A stretch of DNA of 64,000 nucleotides, taken from positions 6,820,001 through 6,884,000 of the forward strand of contig JARCOQ010000002.1 in assembly GCA_029207755.1 (NCBI GenBank), given 5' to 3'. Within the stretch, counting starts at the first letter, position 1. Each line of letters starts with the position of its first letter. Below, piece after piece: positions 1-14,300 of this stretch. Both the position numbers and the translations under genes were made by a program. This DNA comes from Chamaea fasciata. Taxonomy: Eukaryota; Chordata; Aves; Passeriformes; Sylviidae. The notes below the pieces were generated by a model. It did not search any database, had not been told where the DNA came from, and saw nothing but the letters and a program-made list of their open reading frames with translations.

Positions 1-3000
1 CATTTGTTAAGATGGCTGGAATATTGCCTTACTCATTCCACTGGTGCCTAAGGCACTATTTAACCATTGTTTTCTGAATGTCTAAAGTCAGTGTTTCTCA
101 GGCATCCCAAGAAGACAAGCCTCCTCTGTCAAAGAAAAAATAGTCTCTAGACCAATTAGAGAGCGAAGGTAGCATTATCATCCCAGCCTTTGAAATAGTT
201 GTTTCTTGGTAGTGGTCTCCATGCAGAACTAATTTCCTGACCTTAGGGAAACACGGGTTTTGTTTCTTCAGATTTTTTTTTCCTGAATATAAAATATAAA
301 GGCAGGAACAGTATGGAAGACTAGAAGTAATTATGCTTAGCCAACCTGAAATGAGCCGTGCGAAGAGGCATCTCTGCATCTCTTTTGAGTGCACAATACA
401 GGAATTTTGTTGCCTTTATCTGTATGATCTAACTTAGTTATTACTTAAATGGACATCTGTTTGTTTGTTTGTTTGTTTGGGAGACTGCTGTTGTTACTAA
501 ATATTTTCTTTCTAGAAAATGTTGTCCATACCCTGTCCCAAAAACGGACTAGTCTATTACATGTAGACCTTTAGAAAAGGCCATCCCATAAACATTGCTT
601 AAATGTTTACTGATATTCTGATTTCCCATTCATTGAAACACAAGCTAGGGTACTTCAGCTTTGAAGTCTCACTGGAGACAGAAGTACAAGAGTGGAAGTG
701 AAGGTAGCAATTGGTTTAGAAAAGGCAGCCACAGAAATACCAGAGAAAAGAGGGGGGAAAGATATCTAGAGGTGAAAACAAAAAAATGATTTTTGAAAAT
801 GCAAGAAACCCACGACCTTTTTTTCTTTTTTTATATCCCTAAGGAGTCCATCTAACCAGGCACAAAATACACTGCACTTATTCCAGCAAAGCACAAGTTC
901 GTTGCACTTTAGCTACATGGGTAGCCTTGCGTCACTTAATGCGTTGTGGGTTATACTTGCACCAAAAGTCTTTGCTGGATGATTCCCAGAGTTCTTAGTG
1001 ATATTTATTTGTTCTTTAAATAATCCCAGAATGTCTGCTTCAGCAGGTTTGTCTGGTGACACTTTTGCACATTTGCGAGTCATTTGCATGAAAAGTAATG
1101 GAGAGTAGTTTCTGTTGGGGTTATGTTTCTGTTGTCATTTCTGCTTCTCTTTTGGGAGCCTGAAGCTGGATGTGTTTATTACATATATGGTCTATATCTC
1201 CCTTTTCTTTAGGTCCAATTTTGGTATTGATTATGAATTGCTATCAGTTATATCTCAGACTATAAATTTGTTTGAAAAATGTAACAGAGTTTAAGTGATA
1301 CCATTTCTGAAAAACTCGAGTTGGCACCATTTAATGTTTGAGTGGGAATCGAAATTGTAAAATATGAAAATTATTTTAAAATAAATTTGCAAAAAAAGTT
1401 ACATGGATTTTTAATGAGCTAATGAATAATATCAAAGCATCATAATGAATGGGAAAGCATTATTGAATTATTATCTTGTAATAGAGTTCTATATGGTCTA
1501 GTGCTTATCTATAGCATTTAACAACTTGCAAACAGAATGAACAAATCCAGAAATGCTGAATTATGGAGAGAACAGGTCAGTGGTGCAAGAGAGTTAAGCT
1601 GTGTTTCTAAGCAGTAGAAACTTTAATAGTCATACAGAGTTTAATTTAATAGAAATACAGAGTACAGTGTATAAAAAGAGATGTTATTTTTAAATACAGG
1701 ATTCATTCTTCTAAAAATGTTTCAGGTGGGTTTTTTTGGTTTTGGGGTTTTTTTGTTGTTTTGTTGTTTTTTTTTCCTGAAAATAACTGTTTTTCATGGT
1801 ACATAGTCAACTACTGGCCTCCCAGAGTAATCTTAGATAACTGACCTGTGACAATCCAGATAGTAAAAACAGGAGAATAGGAAGCAGTAGGAAGTATATT
1901 CTTCCTTTTGCTAGAAATTGTCTCACTGTTACAGGAATCTTGTGCCCATACTTGAAGCAGGATGTTGAAAAATTTTATGGAAGACTCAAAGAAAATCACG
2001 AATAAAACTTTTATGATCACTAATGATATGCTAAAAAACATTCCCTTGGAAAACCAGAAGTAAAATTGGAGATAAGAGCAATGCTGGTTAATGTTGTAGC
2101 TATTATTTCTCTTCATCAGTTGGCCTGGTCCCTCTTACATTCCATCATTGGCATAATAATATGAGGAACAGCTGCAAACTTTCACAGTAATAGGTACAAT
2201 CGAATCTGATGTGTCTAATTAATTTTTGGTCCAACAAATTAGTTTTGTTCTTTATTACTCTCCAATGGGAGGAAGACATTATATTTCATTATGTTTTTGT
2301 CTTCAGGAACAATGGAGCGTTACAGGTCGCACACTTCCCTTGTCTGTGGTCTAATTAGTTGAACTGACAGCATTGTTACAGAACCACCTGCAGTATATGA
2401 AATAGTACACTGGTACCTTGCATGACATATTTATTATTTCTGCTTAAATATTACATGAAGAAGTACAAGACTAATGCTGTTTGTTTCCCCAACCCCCAAC
2501 AATTATATTAATTTCATCAAAAGTCAGTGGGTAACATTCATCTGTCTCCATTTATTTTTTCCATCATCAAATTCACAAAGCATATGTTATTTTGACATTT
2601 AAATGAATATTACTTTTGCAGTTGTAATTGCTAGTCACGGAAGGGTAAGAGCAAACAGCCAGACTGCAAACTTCAGAAGGTAATTTGGAGACAGATTGTA
2701 TCTTCCTCTAGAAGAGAGGCAGAGCGTACAATCCACTGAAACCTCTTCCCAGGTTCTTTGCAGTTTGCTCTTGTGTCCTCCATTTTCAAAATACTGTTTT
2801 CTGATCTTAGAGAAGACAGGATGCTCAGATGTTTTTGGAGGCTTTTGTGAAAAGAACTCATTCTTGAATCCAGGAGCATCCACTCCCAAAGCTGGTGTCT
2901 CCAAAGCACCTCCCTGCCTGCTCTTCTCCTTGGTAGCACGGCTGTGTCTGAAGCAGTGCCAAGACAACCTGTTTCCTCACTGTCCCACTGCTTTGGCCTC

Positions 3001-5160
3001 TCCTTCAAAGGGCACAGAAATTAACTGCAAGTTAATGGTAATTAGAGCAACTCCAACTCCCATGCTGATTTCTACTAGAAAATCGATTTTGTGTCTGGAA
3101 GAGCATGCCATGGAGAGCCCCTTTCTATTAGTTTTACTGTCAGCCCTTCCTCTTTCAGCACTGGGGTGCACCTATGGATTGGTTCCGTGGGCAGAAAAAA
3201 ACATGGAAAATCAGATAGGACTGCAGGACACCAGTAACTGCTGCACTTTTTGTACATCTGGCAGCATCTTTCTGTGGGACCTACTCTGCTTGTGGGGAGC
3301 CTGTTTTGTTCCTTGCCCAAAATGACTGCAAGCAAGCCAAGCTCTAGCACAGCTTCCACAGTCTGATTGCAAAAGCAGACAATCATCAGTACTAAATACT
3401 GGCGTGGTGCTGAAATAGAGGAAGCCCAGTAAACTCACTGGGGTCATCAGCAGTGTGATAGCAATGGCAGGCAGGGCGCTGCATTTCTTCCTGATTAACC
3501 CAGCCCAGCTCTGAACACCACTGAGGACCTGAAGCTGCATCTTGGCAGGGGCAGGGCTGGGCAGAGGCAGTCCCAGGGGGACCTTCTCAAAGGATCCCCT
3601 TTTGTAAAACATGGCAGTGTGAACTCCGGGTCACCTGCAAGGAGGTGTCCATGGAAATGGGACTGGAAGTGTCAAGACTTCTCAGATCTGCTTCAGCCAG
3701 ACTCCCTGAGTGCTGGCTTTAGGCTGAAGCCTAAAAGCTCTGTTGGAAGAAGTGAATCTAGCCATTGCTGAATTATAGAAAAGGAATGTGTACATTTTCA
3801 CAGCATGGTGTAATGATACAATACTTTTAATAATTTCCTCGGACTGACCATTTCAGTGTTTTACTGCAGTGTTCAACTACCTTTATGTGTGTGATAGACT
3901 CTCATAATTGAGAATCATATTGTTTGCATCTTCTTTGTCTCAGTAGAGTAGCTACTCTTGCAGCTCTTCAGCGTGCATACAGGCATCTGGTAATATTGCA
4001 TAAACATTTCAAGGATTGAGCCATATAAATGCTTTTACTGGAAATGATGGATAACCTTTCATGAATTTCAAAACTGCAGATGTGGGCAGTTTATATACAA
4101 TATACACAGAATAAAAATTGGGGATTTTTTTAGAAAAATATGTTCTGCATTTCCTAATTTTAAAGCTAACTATTTTTGACAATTTGAAAGTGCTGGCTCT
4201 AGAACTAAATGCTATAGCATTTCCTGGATTTCCATTCAGATTTTTATGAGCATTTGTTTTCAAGCCAATTGCCAAGCTTTTTCTTTTAGAAAAGTTCCCT
4301 TCTAGAGAAAGAGGGGCAAAAAAACAATGGAAGCATCTACTGGAATTTACAGTTTTCTACTGTAATATACAATTCAAGATCCTATATAGTATTTTTTTGA
4401 TGCACGTCACTTGAATCGGTATTGCGAGTTATAATTATTTCTTGCAGGTTGATGTTAGGAATTTATATGCATATTCTAAGTGAAAAAATAGCATCTGTTG
4501 CTGTGATTGTTTAGTGCTTATGGTGAAGTGTGTGATTTTCTGCTTTGTGTCAAAAATGGTACACCTAGAATTAGTATTAACTGTTTTGCCCTTGAAATAA
4601 TTCCTGGAAAATGCATCTTTGCCCCAATGGAAAGTGCATCTATTTTATTGTTTATTTCAAATTTGGAAGCTACCATTCAGGGAAAATAAATGGGTTGAGT
4701 AAGAATTTTTGGCTGCCTTCTGATGTTGCAGCATATTTTGTATTTGGAATACTCATTTGGAAAAAGCTATTTCTTGATTGCTTGGGTTTTTTGGGGTTTT
4801 TTTTTTATTAGTTTTCTGTGATCCATCTTCTCATTATTGTATTCTGTCTACAATTATGGAACAACAAACTAACAAATACGTATATAGTAAAGAAAAAAGC
4901 TCTGGATCAGCATCTGTTAGATTACTTGGGAGTGTGCTGTGTGTCTGTCTTTGCAAATATATATCTGCAAAATGGCTATGGATTTACTCTAGAAACACTG
5001 AGATTGTGGTGTGCATTGCTATTTCTTAAAGTTCTTCTACTGTGGGTAATTATTTTGAGATCCATTAGTATTTTTTAATAACTTGTAATTTGCAGAACTG
5101 GTTCCACTGTGTGTTACAGAATCCAGAATAACCGCATTCTATTCGATTTCTCCTGTGCAG
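1..5160 (+). other. ROBO2: ROBO2 intron upstream of the transmembrane exon (partial)
   Basis: No exon encoding FN3 or juxtamembrane sequence was recognised here, so this is taken as the 3' end of one long intron. It is AT-rich. It holds a (GTTT)n run near 459-479 and a G/T-rich tract at about 1725-1780. A relatively GC-rich stretch at about 2630-3650 carries open frames on both strands, the longest being 209 codons at 2696-3325 on +. Those frames overlap one another and match nothing I know, so I do not call them genes. The intron ends in a pyrimidine-rich stretch and CAG at 5158-5160. A very small exon could have been missed. Confidence 0.7.
459..479. repeat. (GTTT)n simple repeat
   Basis: About five tandem GTTT units form a short tetranucleotide microsatellite in the upstream intron. 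Confidence 0.9.
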
Positions 5161-5343
5161 GAGCTCGTAACGAAGTTGTCATCACCGAGAATAACAACAG
5201 CATAACTGAGCAGATCACTGATGTGGTCAAGCAGCCTGCCTTCATAGCTGGCATTGGTGGTGCATGTTGGGTCATTCTCATGGGTTTCAGCATCTGGCTG
5301 TACTGGCGAAGAAAGAAGAGGAAGGGGCTCAGCAATTATGCTG
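5161..5343 (+). CDS. ROBO2: ROBO2 exon 1 of window: juxtamembrane and transmembrane exon (183 bp, phase 1-1)
   Basis: The exon follows CAG at 5158-5160 and ends before GTAAGA at 5344. Its first two bases complete a codon begun in the upstream exon. It encodes 60 whole residues. A juxtamembrane stretch contains an N-N-S glycosylation sequon (residues 11-13 of the exon) and the conserved [11 protein letters not shown] hydrophobic membrane helix follows at residues 26-48 (about 5238-5306, starting [11 protein letters not shown]). The basic stop-transfer cluster RRKKRKG at residues 49-55 marks the cytoplasmic side. The membrane segment is almost identical to other vertebrate ROBO2 proteins. Reading on into the intron gives about 24 extra residues before TAA at 5415-5417, which matters only if the intron is retained. 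Confidence 0.97.
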
Positions 5344-8300
5344 GTAAGAGCAGTGATTTCGTTGCCATCTCAGCAGGTGCTATCGTAAAAAGGACAGGGG
5401 CTACTAAACCTACCTAAAAACCACATTTAACTTCCAGCAGAAGCATCTTGGTGACTTCTGTATGCTTGTTTTAAATGTATGCTGTGAAATTGCTGGTGTA
5501 TGAGAAGCTTTAAATGCATCGCTCGGTGCCACATTTCATCATTATCATAAGGCAGTATTTTTACATCTCCAGCACATCTAGCATTAAAAATGTACAAGGA
5601 GGGTTAACTGTTCCTTTTGCCCCTTGCTCAGAAAGCCCACTGTTTGCAGTGCAGCATCATTTATATGTTCAAATATGAGTTAAACTAGACCCTTAGAAAG
5701 AAAGTTAAAGAGTTTTTGTCTTCTTCATTCCTGTGAATTTCCATGTCTCTGAAGCCATGTGCATGACAAATAAATGAAGGTGCTTTATCAGTGACTTCAT
5801 ACCTGTAGCTGGAAGAGTGATAGAAAGAGAAGTGTGGTCAAAATTTACCTAAGGCAGAAGCCATAAACAGCTTTGTCTTGGAGGCAGAACATCTTGGAAT
5901 GTTCTCTTTCATTAAATGTTTGCTCCAGTTATAAATTAGTTTCTGAAAACTACATTTGGAAAGTTAAAAACACTTGCCAAATGAAAGTATTTTCATCTTT
6001 CCCCAACCTTTGTTTTGTGTATTATTCTGTTTTCAGGGTTCTTACGAACTTTTGGGAAGTCAGATGAACTGTCTTAAAATGGGTTACTCTGAAGCCTAAT
6101 TTAACACACAAAACCCCTCAACTCTTCAAATATTGCAGTAGGTTCTCTTGTAGTTCTCATTAACACTTAAAAAGAGAAAACATTTGCCCAGTTGAGGACA
6201 GAACATATTTAATGTTGACATTATATCACACTAAAGTTACACGAGTGTCCTTCTATTTACAAGTTATCAAATGCAAAACCAGGGACTCAGGTTCCCTAAA
6301 TGGCTGAGCAACAACTTGCCAAAAACCCACAATCAGTCACAGCCAAACTGTTCCCAGTTCAGCACAGCCATAGTCAGACTCCTCAGTCCTGACTGGGCTC
6401 ACTAAACTAGCAGGAAACTATTCCATGTTGGTTTTTAATCCTTCCTGCTGTATTTGTTTTCTGGTGGCTTAGTGAAAGGACAAGATGACATCAGATGAGC
6501 AGTGGAAAGAGAGGAAGGAGAGACCAGTGGCTTTTAGACCTTGTTGGTTTTTATGGAACCTCACTTTTTGTCACCACATGACCTCTGTCATTCATGGGTG
6601 TGCTTTGTAGCCGTAACTTTTACTCTCTGAGAGGTGAGGTGGTTTTAACTGAGAAATTAATATAGATCTCACACTCTTATACATGTGCTGACATGAAATA
6701 TCATTCTAGATCCCAAGACTTTTTCAGACTAGAGACAGCTGTGCTGTTATTTCTCTTAGGAAGTAGTCCTACCTAAAGCTTTGGACACAAGCTGAGACTA
6801 GATTTTTCCTAAAAAGGAGGATTATTAGTCCTGTATGTGAGTTGGCATATTGGGGTGAGGGAGAATTGAGAGCAGTCTGGTATAACTTGAGGAGCGTAGC
6901 TGTAAATAATTATAAACAGTTTGTCTTGTGCAACTCATTCCTTCTCATGGTGTTTGCTGCATCTAAGTGTGATGTGAACATTGATTGCATCATGAAATTG
7001 TGTATGCTTTCAGCAAGGAAAGTAGATAACAGATCATGCTTCAGAGTTCATCCTAATGTTTATGACTTGGAGAGCAGCATGTCCGCGCAGAGAGTCTTCC
7101 AATGTGACTGTCAAAATTCACTGCTCATCATTCCAACCATCATTTCTCATTGGCTGCTGGCTGGTTGGTGCTCTAAGCTCAGCTGTTATGCCCTGCTTAT
7201 GATAGTCAATCCCAACTGAGTAATTTCCAGAGGAAACTCATGCCCTGCAATTAGAGCTTTTTGCCAGGGTGTGTAACTCACAATGTGTTTGCTTTCTTGT
7301 TTTGCAGTTCAGTCCTTCACCTTCACCCCTGCAGGTACTGTCCATTAGTCTGTCTCTTACCTCACCAACACATCATTGCAAGCATTAGCTGTCAAAGTGT
7401 TTATGAACATGTGAGATATGAAGAATCAAAACCAAATACAAGGAGAAGTACCCTGGCTGCCTATCTGTGATAAAATGTAGCATTCATTCTCCTCCTGATT
7501 CCAGGGAAAAGTAAAATCTGCCACCATTGATGTCACTATAAATCTGCATACTTAACTCATCTAACTCTCTGAAATGCAGTTTTGAAAGTAATTTTCAGGA
7601 CCAGATGCTTGAACTAACTTTACATAAACAAGCATTATTCAAATATAACTGAATTTTGATTTTAAAGCTCAAACAGTTAAGCAGATCCAAGTGGAGAAAT
7701 AGAACTTTCTTCCACTTTAGCTTACAGTTAAGTATATTTTTACCTTACCGTGAGGTGTTCAGACCTTCAAGCAATCTAGTCGCTAACTGTTGCATTCATT
7801 GACTTTACAGGGTTTTTGAAATTGAAGCATTTGGATGTTTTTCCTACTTACCCAGCTCAGAGCTGGTATCCTATTTTTCTAATCTTTAAAAAGATAGCAT
7901 ACGGTAGACTATTATCATAAGCATGATTAAAGATACGTGAAGGATAAATGAAGAGTGGCTGAAACAGGAGGTTTCAAACCACATTTATTCACCATATGGA
8001 TAGTCAGGAAAAATAGAGTATACTGCTAATAGTAATAATACAAACAATTAGCTTCTCTCATACTTAATCTCAAGATACAGAAACTCAAAACTAATTGTAC
8101 CTCAGCTTTACAGTGTTAAAGGCTGACAAATCCCGACGTTTTCCAGCAGAAGTCTGTCAAGTTTTTTGAATGTAGTTTGGCCCCTCAGTTGCTTTTACCA
8201 GAGCTGTCTTCTCATGCTCAGTGTAGCTGCTTTCTCACTCTTGCTTGTCTTCAGCCACAGCTTGTGTTTAGCCTAGGAGGAAAGAGCAGATGACCAAAGG

Positions 8301-11300
8301 TGGTGGTGTGTGCCCCAGGAGCCCATGACATTCAGAGGGAGAAATGTCTTTGTGGAAAAGCTCTGGGGGCTCAGGATTGCTCCTCTAGCTTCCAGGCAGG
8401 TTTGGTCAGGTTACTGTAAGCTATGGCACAACACATTCCACCCTAAACGCTTTGCTGCCTTCTTTTTGAGACACAGCATCGAGTTTTTTCCAAAATTCAA
8501 TAATCCATCTTTGCATTTGGTTCCTATGACTATGCCACGGTCGGCTGTCTTGAGCTGTGGTGCATTTTCACTGTTGTGTTTGTAGCACACATTGGCATGC
8601 CACAGGGTTGTGCTGGAGCCACAGGGTCTGAGCATGATTTCCTGCTGTTGATCCACATGTGCTGGGCAACTGGGATATATCAGAGGTACTGCCAAAACCA
8701 TTATTTTTTAAAAGCAATTTTGACATCTTGTGGACTTTGTAGAACTATTCTATTTCCTGGCTTATAATAATTTTTGGAGGAATTGAACACTGAAGTCAAG
8801 TCCAAAAAAATTTTTAATTTAAAAAAGTATTTTCTTTATGACAGAACAAAGTGCATGTTTCTTAGCTTTAAACCCAGCGTTCCATAACAAACTTCGTTAA
8901 TTCTCTAATATTGGAATTTTCCCTTGATAATATCACTTAGAAAGACATACCTATGCTTGTGGAGGTTTGACACTCACAACTGTATGTTGTTCCCTTCAAA
9001 GTTAACATTCTTAAGCAGTTTGAGTTTAGATACAATTATTTAGACAGTGGTATGTAGCTTTCAGAATCTGCTCAGAGACAGCTGTTGATGAATTTTTACT
9101 GAAGATGAATTTATCCTAATATACTCAGATTTTAGAAGGTACACACTTTTTCTTCTGTCATCTGCTTTAAATTCTTCCTTCAGAGGGCTGCAGAACATAG
9201 AGATTTAATTGTGTGGTAGAGAATTGAATCTATTAGTGTAACAATCATATGTCTAGTTTATTTCACACTCAGAAAAAAATCCCCTGTTATTTCTGGTGTG
9301 AATATTTTTTGTTTTATTTTTCTTCATCTGTATTTCCCTGTATGTAGAACACAGAAGACTAAAAATAGTTGTTTAAAGTCCAAATCTGCACAGTTTTGTA
9401 ATTACTTGCTTAAAAAGTTATTTTGGGTTCATTTGCAGATTATGGGTCATTCACTAGGATCACTTGTTATTTGTTTTCTGTTATTAGGCTCCTGAGATGT
9501 ACAATTTCTGCTTTGTGACTAAACCACTGTAACGTGTGGGAGAAGAGCAAACAGAAAATGTCAGGCAGTTTGTAACGATTTGTGTCAGGAAAGAATAACT
9601 GATTGAGTTAAATACTTACAGCTTTTTGTCTTTGTGAACATTTTCATAAGCACTGATCAATGGCTGCAATGGTCACAAATAAAGTGACATTGATAATCGC
9701 AGATAAATCTTTTAGTTATTTTCAGTTGAACTGACTCCAGTAGCTACTAAGCCACAATTCCGTATATCACTGTTCTTCCACTTCCCTTTCCACCATGACT
9801 CACCAGGCCTTGATTCTCAGTAGTATCAGTGCTACAAAACATAAAATTCAGCTGATATGTTTGTTAGATTACTGTAAGTAGTAGTGTCATCATCTGCAGC
9901 TGTAGAAGGACCATGCATTTTTGTGACCGTGACATATTCTCAGCAAAACCAAATCTGGCACAGGGGCACTAAACACAACTGTTGTCCCTTTTCAGCCATC
10001 TCTCCTGTAATATAAAATATGGATTAGTCTCACTTTTGTGAGTTTTTGTGAAAGCTAAAGTACTGCTGCAGTGTTTGGGTTGTTTTGCTGGGTTTTTTGT
10101 TTATTTGTTGGTTTTGTTTGGGTTGGGGTTTTTTTATGCTTATCTTTCCTGTGCCTTCAAACTCGTCGTGCCAGTACCCACTCACCAGAATATTCAGGTG
10201 TTTTCAAGTGTCTAGGCCATCAATCATGCAAAAAAAAGTAAATATGTATTTTAACTTACGAGTAGGTAAGCTTATTTATTGACTAGTGCTCCTTGGGATT
10301 AAAGATTTTATGAAACCCAGTAAACAGAAAACGAATTTAAAATAGAGAATCATGGAACGTTACACATTTTATGTGCAGCTCCTGAAACTGTTAAATGAGG
10401 ATAAACTATATGACAGAATCATCCAAAGGTAGACAGAAGATTTGATGGAATTTTTATGTGCTGATTATCTGTTCTGAGTTAATGCTTATTAAAAGAGGAT
10501 TAATCTACATTCATATTTGACGAACAGCTTATCAGTAAAAGGAATGAGACTTGGCTGGCAACATTAAAGTTTTCATTTGCAGTAGGAAAATGTGGCCTAC
10601 TAGAGATAGGCATACAGAAAGCTTTCTAAAGCTTTCTAAAGCTTCCTTGCCTCAGAATGTCGACTTACTATACATTCATATTTTTCCAGTTCTAGCAGGC
10701 ATGAAGATTAAGTTTAACCTTGTCAGATAATATTAGTAAATGGTTTTGGTACCTCCTTAAATATTTAATAAAAAGCATGTGAAAAGCTCCTTAACGTATG
10801 CTGTTTTTCATACAAAAATATACAATATAATTTCCTGAAATATTTATGCATTTAAAATGTACTTTGGATTTTATTTCTGCATTTTTGCAGTCCTTGAAGT
10901 ATAAGCTAGTGGGGATTCCTTCAAAATCTCTCTATACAGAGGTTATTTTTTCATCTTCTTTTGAAAACCAATCTCATCCCTGCAGGTCTTCAGCCTTTCT
11001 AAGAAAATGTATCAGATGCAAAGACTGCCGAAAGAGCTTTTTAGCTTCCTTGGTGATAAAAAGCAAGGAAGATGGGTGGGTCAGTGATAGGGACATCCTT
11101 CCCTTCCTCCTCTTACATTGCCCCTTGAAATTGCTCTGCTGCTTTTTGAAGTGGAGACAGGATGAATAAAGCCAGCTGTCGGTGTGTTTTATTTTTACAG
11201 TGACATCTACAAGCCTGCATTGCATTAAGTATGCTCCTATTCAGGCGTTTAGGCTTGTTTTGTAATTGCAGAAATCAAACTGCAGGAAAAAATGCTGACA

Positions 11301-14300
11301 AAATGTATGGCAGGAGTGATAAACATAGTGCTTTTTTTGGCAGCCTGACCATATCTTGTGTTGTTAGCTGTCTTGCCTTTCACAACATTGATGCTAAAAG
11401 AAAGGCACCTTCTCTATCCAGCCTCAGGTAGCCCATTTATGGATGGCATCAGGAATGGGGGGCTTTTTGTAGCATCTCAGTGAGATGGCCACACTTCAAG
11501 AGGAATTTTGGCAAGCTTGGTTGATATTCCAAAGCCTTTCATACCAAGCACATTAAATAAATAAAATGCTTTCTGGTTTATTTTCTCATTGAGATTTCTC
11601 ATGCATACCTTAGTGTACAGGGTGAAGGGTAAACAAAAAAACCTGTTTTCCGTCCTAGCTCCATACACATCACGTAACTCAGACTCGGTCTTCACTAGGA
11701 AAAACAATGTCACTGCAAGCTGTACCTTTCTTCTAACGATGGTGTGTATATTGGGAGTGCGTAAGATGATTTAACACAAGAAATTAAAAAGAAAACAAAA
11801 CAGGAAGCAGTTCCTACCACCAGGATACACAGAAGAAAAAGGAGCAAATTTTGTGATCCTTGTTTTTTTTTTTTTCTCAACAATCTCCTATACCACAACA
11901 AACCTGCAGCAATTATGGCTCTGGCAAAGAGGTTTCTGTGTCATGTCTTCCTGATGGAGTTCTCATGGCATGCATGGGAGTTTTTCCATACCTGCCTACA
12001 CAGAAAATAAAATGTGTCAGGCAACATTGCTGAAATCTCCTGCTAGCTCCTCGATTTTAGCTTTGCTTTATAAAGGTACACAGGGATATAAATATTTTGT
12101 AGACCACAAATATTGTTGTGGAGTTTTTTTTCCTTCATATGACATGCACATTTAAAAGGTCACGCACCTGTACATGCTGTACGAGTGGCAACAAAATTAT
12201 CTCAAAATAATTTCCGGTAGATGACAGTCTAAACAAGAGCATTAATCCCAGCAGTTTTCAGAAGATATGTTTCACTGCAATTCCTTAGATCTGTAAACTT
12301 TATTTATAAAGGTTGTTATCAAACGAGCCTTTGTTTCTCATTTTTCCTTATTTCTTGTCACTTTGCCAAATGCATAAAGTTGGAGAAATCAAGTATTAAA
12401 TTTGGAGGAGAGGAGGAGAAAGGAAACAGCATCTAATGTACTGTTGGCCAAGATAAACAAAGCCAGGCAGTACCCACATCTTTGCATAATCACATATGAT
12501 ATGCCCAGCACTTCAGATTATTCACTTTTAAGCAACGAGTGGTAACCATTTGACAGCCTGTAAGACTGTGAATGAAAGTAGCATTGCCTCTAAAATTAAT
12601 TACCCACACTGTTTTACCACGTCTTGTTTTTCAAAGCAGACCTTTATTTAGTACTTTCCATACTTGCATTTTGATTTTCTTTTCATTAATTGGTTTGATT
12701 ACACCCTTTCAAAATTCAGCTATTAACCATTTTGATGTGACATATGACTGCAGTGATTTTCTGATATTGGTATTAGTCTGCTGTGCAGTGAAGGGTAATT
12801 AATCACCCTACTATTCTTCCAGCAGAGCTTCCAGAGGGGCTGGTTTAGTCCCCTTTGCAGAATGTACACTGTGAAATTACCCTAGGAGTTAATAAAGTAA
12901 TAAGGATTCTATAAGGTATCAAAAGAGTTTTCCCAGTGGCTTTATGTCATTGCTTATTTTTTAAATGAGTACAGAATTTCCATTGGCTGTAGTAATTTTG
13001 TCTGATTAGAATAGTGTATAATAGAAAGCCTAATCCTGAGTTAGTGTAGTTTGGACTAATACTTGGAAAATCTTGCAAATACTTTGGGAGCTATAATTTA
13101 ATAGCAGGAGCACTTGTCTTAGCAAAGGTAAATAGTCTTTTCAAATGAAGGCCTATTTTAAATCAGGCTGGTCACAAACTCTTCCATTCCTCACTGAAAT
13201 TCAAGCCCTCGTCCAGTCAGGGGCCTGTAAGGGTGCAGGTGTCCAGGACATTGGTATAATTTAATAGTCTGCCTTATCTTTGCCTGACAATAAATAATGG
13301 GATATAGCCACTGAGAACCAGAGTAGTCTGTTGGCTTTGATTCAAAGTATTTTTTCAGTGTTTCAGAAAAGATCATCAAATGTTGTCAATTAGCATCTCA
13401 CCAGTAATATGGGTTTACCTGTATTGCCCTGAAATGTAATCCTGTTAATAAGGTAGACTAGAGGGAGGCTGGTTTTTGTCAAACACCCGTGAATGGAGAC
13501 ATAAAAACAATTGTCTCCCTGTGAATATGTCCTTGGCATCCCCCATGGATGGAAGACTGGAAACACTTTTTCTTCCCAGTGACACTGACGTGTGCGTTTA
13601 TGTGTGGGTGCTAGTTCTTAAACTGTACTTCTAGTGGAGAAGGTGCAGCTGGATGCTTTTTTCCATCCCTTTAGCTCTAATAGAGCTGCCATCTCTTTGT
13701 GTTTGTCCTGAGAAATGACATATTTGTGTGGTGACATTATATTACTGCATTACGACATGATGTTATTAACTCACTGGTGCAATGTCATTATGTACTGTAG
13801 CAGAAGCATGCCAAGAAAACAATTTCATCACATGGCTCAGACTTGCAATGCAAAGTCATATCAAGGGGCCTGTGGTGAATTCAGGCCTTTTGCCCAGGTG
13901 TCTGCTTTGCCTTGCGAGGTGCAGAGCAATCAGTAATGTGGTGTCAATCAGTAATGTGCAGTGAAATCCTAAATGAACTGTAGACCCAATGTGCTTGAGT
14001 CTCTTTTTGTCATTTCTGTATTTTATTATGGGATGATGCCAAGAGACCTCCAACCTCGGACACTGAGCAGTTGGAATTGTTACTTTTAATTATTACTAAT
14101 TGATTTTTTCCTGTCTTATATGTGTGTACGTGTGTGTTGTGTATGTTTGTTTTGTTTTGTTTTTTTTTCCAACCAAAATGCAGTCACCTTCCAAAGAGGA
14201 GATGGAGGACTAATGAGCAATGGAAGGTATGTTTATTTGTATAAAGGTCTTTCCACTGTGTTTATTTTTAAAATAAGGGATCTGAAAAGTGCTTTAGGTG

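Noticed and set aside
2696..3325. 209-codon + strand open frame as a separate gene
   Set aside because: No family match, no initiation or splice context, overlapping open frames on the other strand, and position inside a ROBO2 intron.
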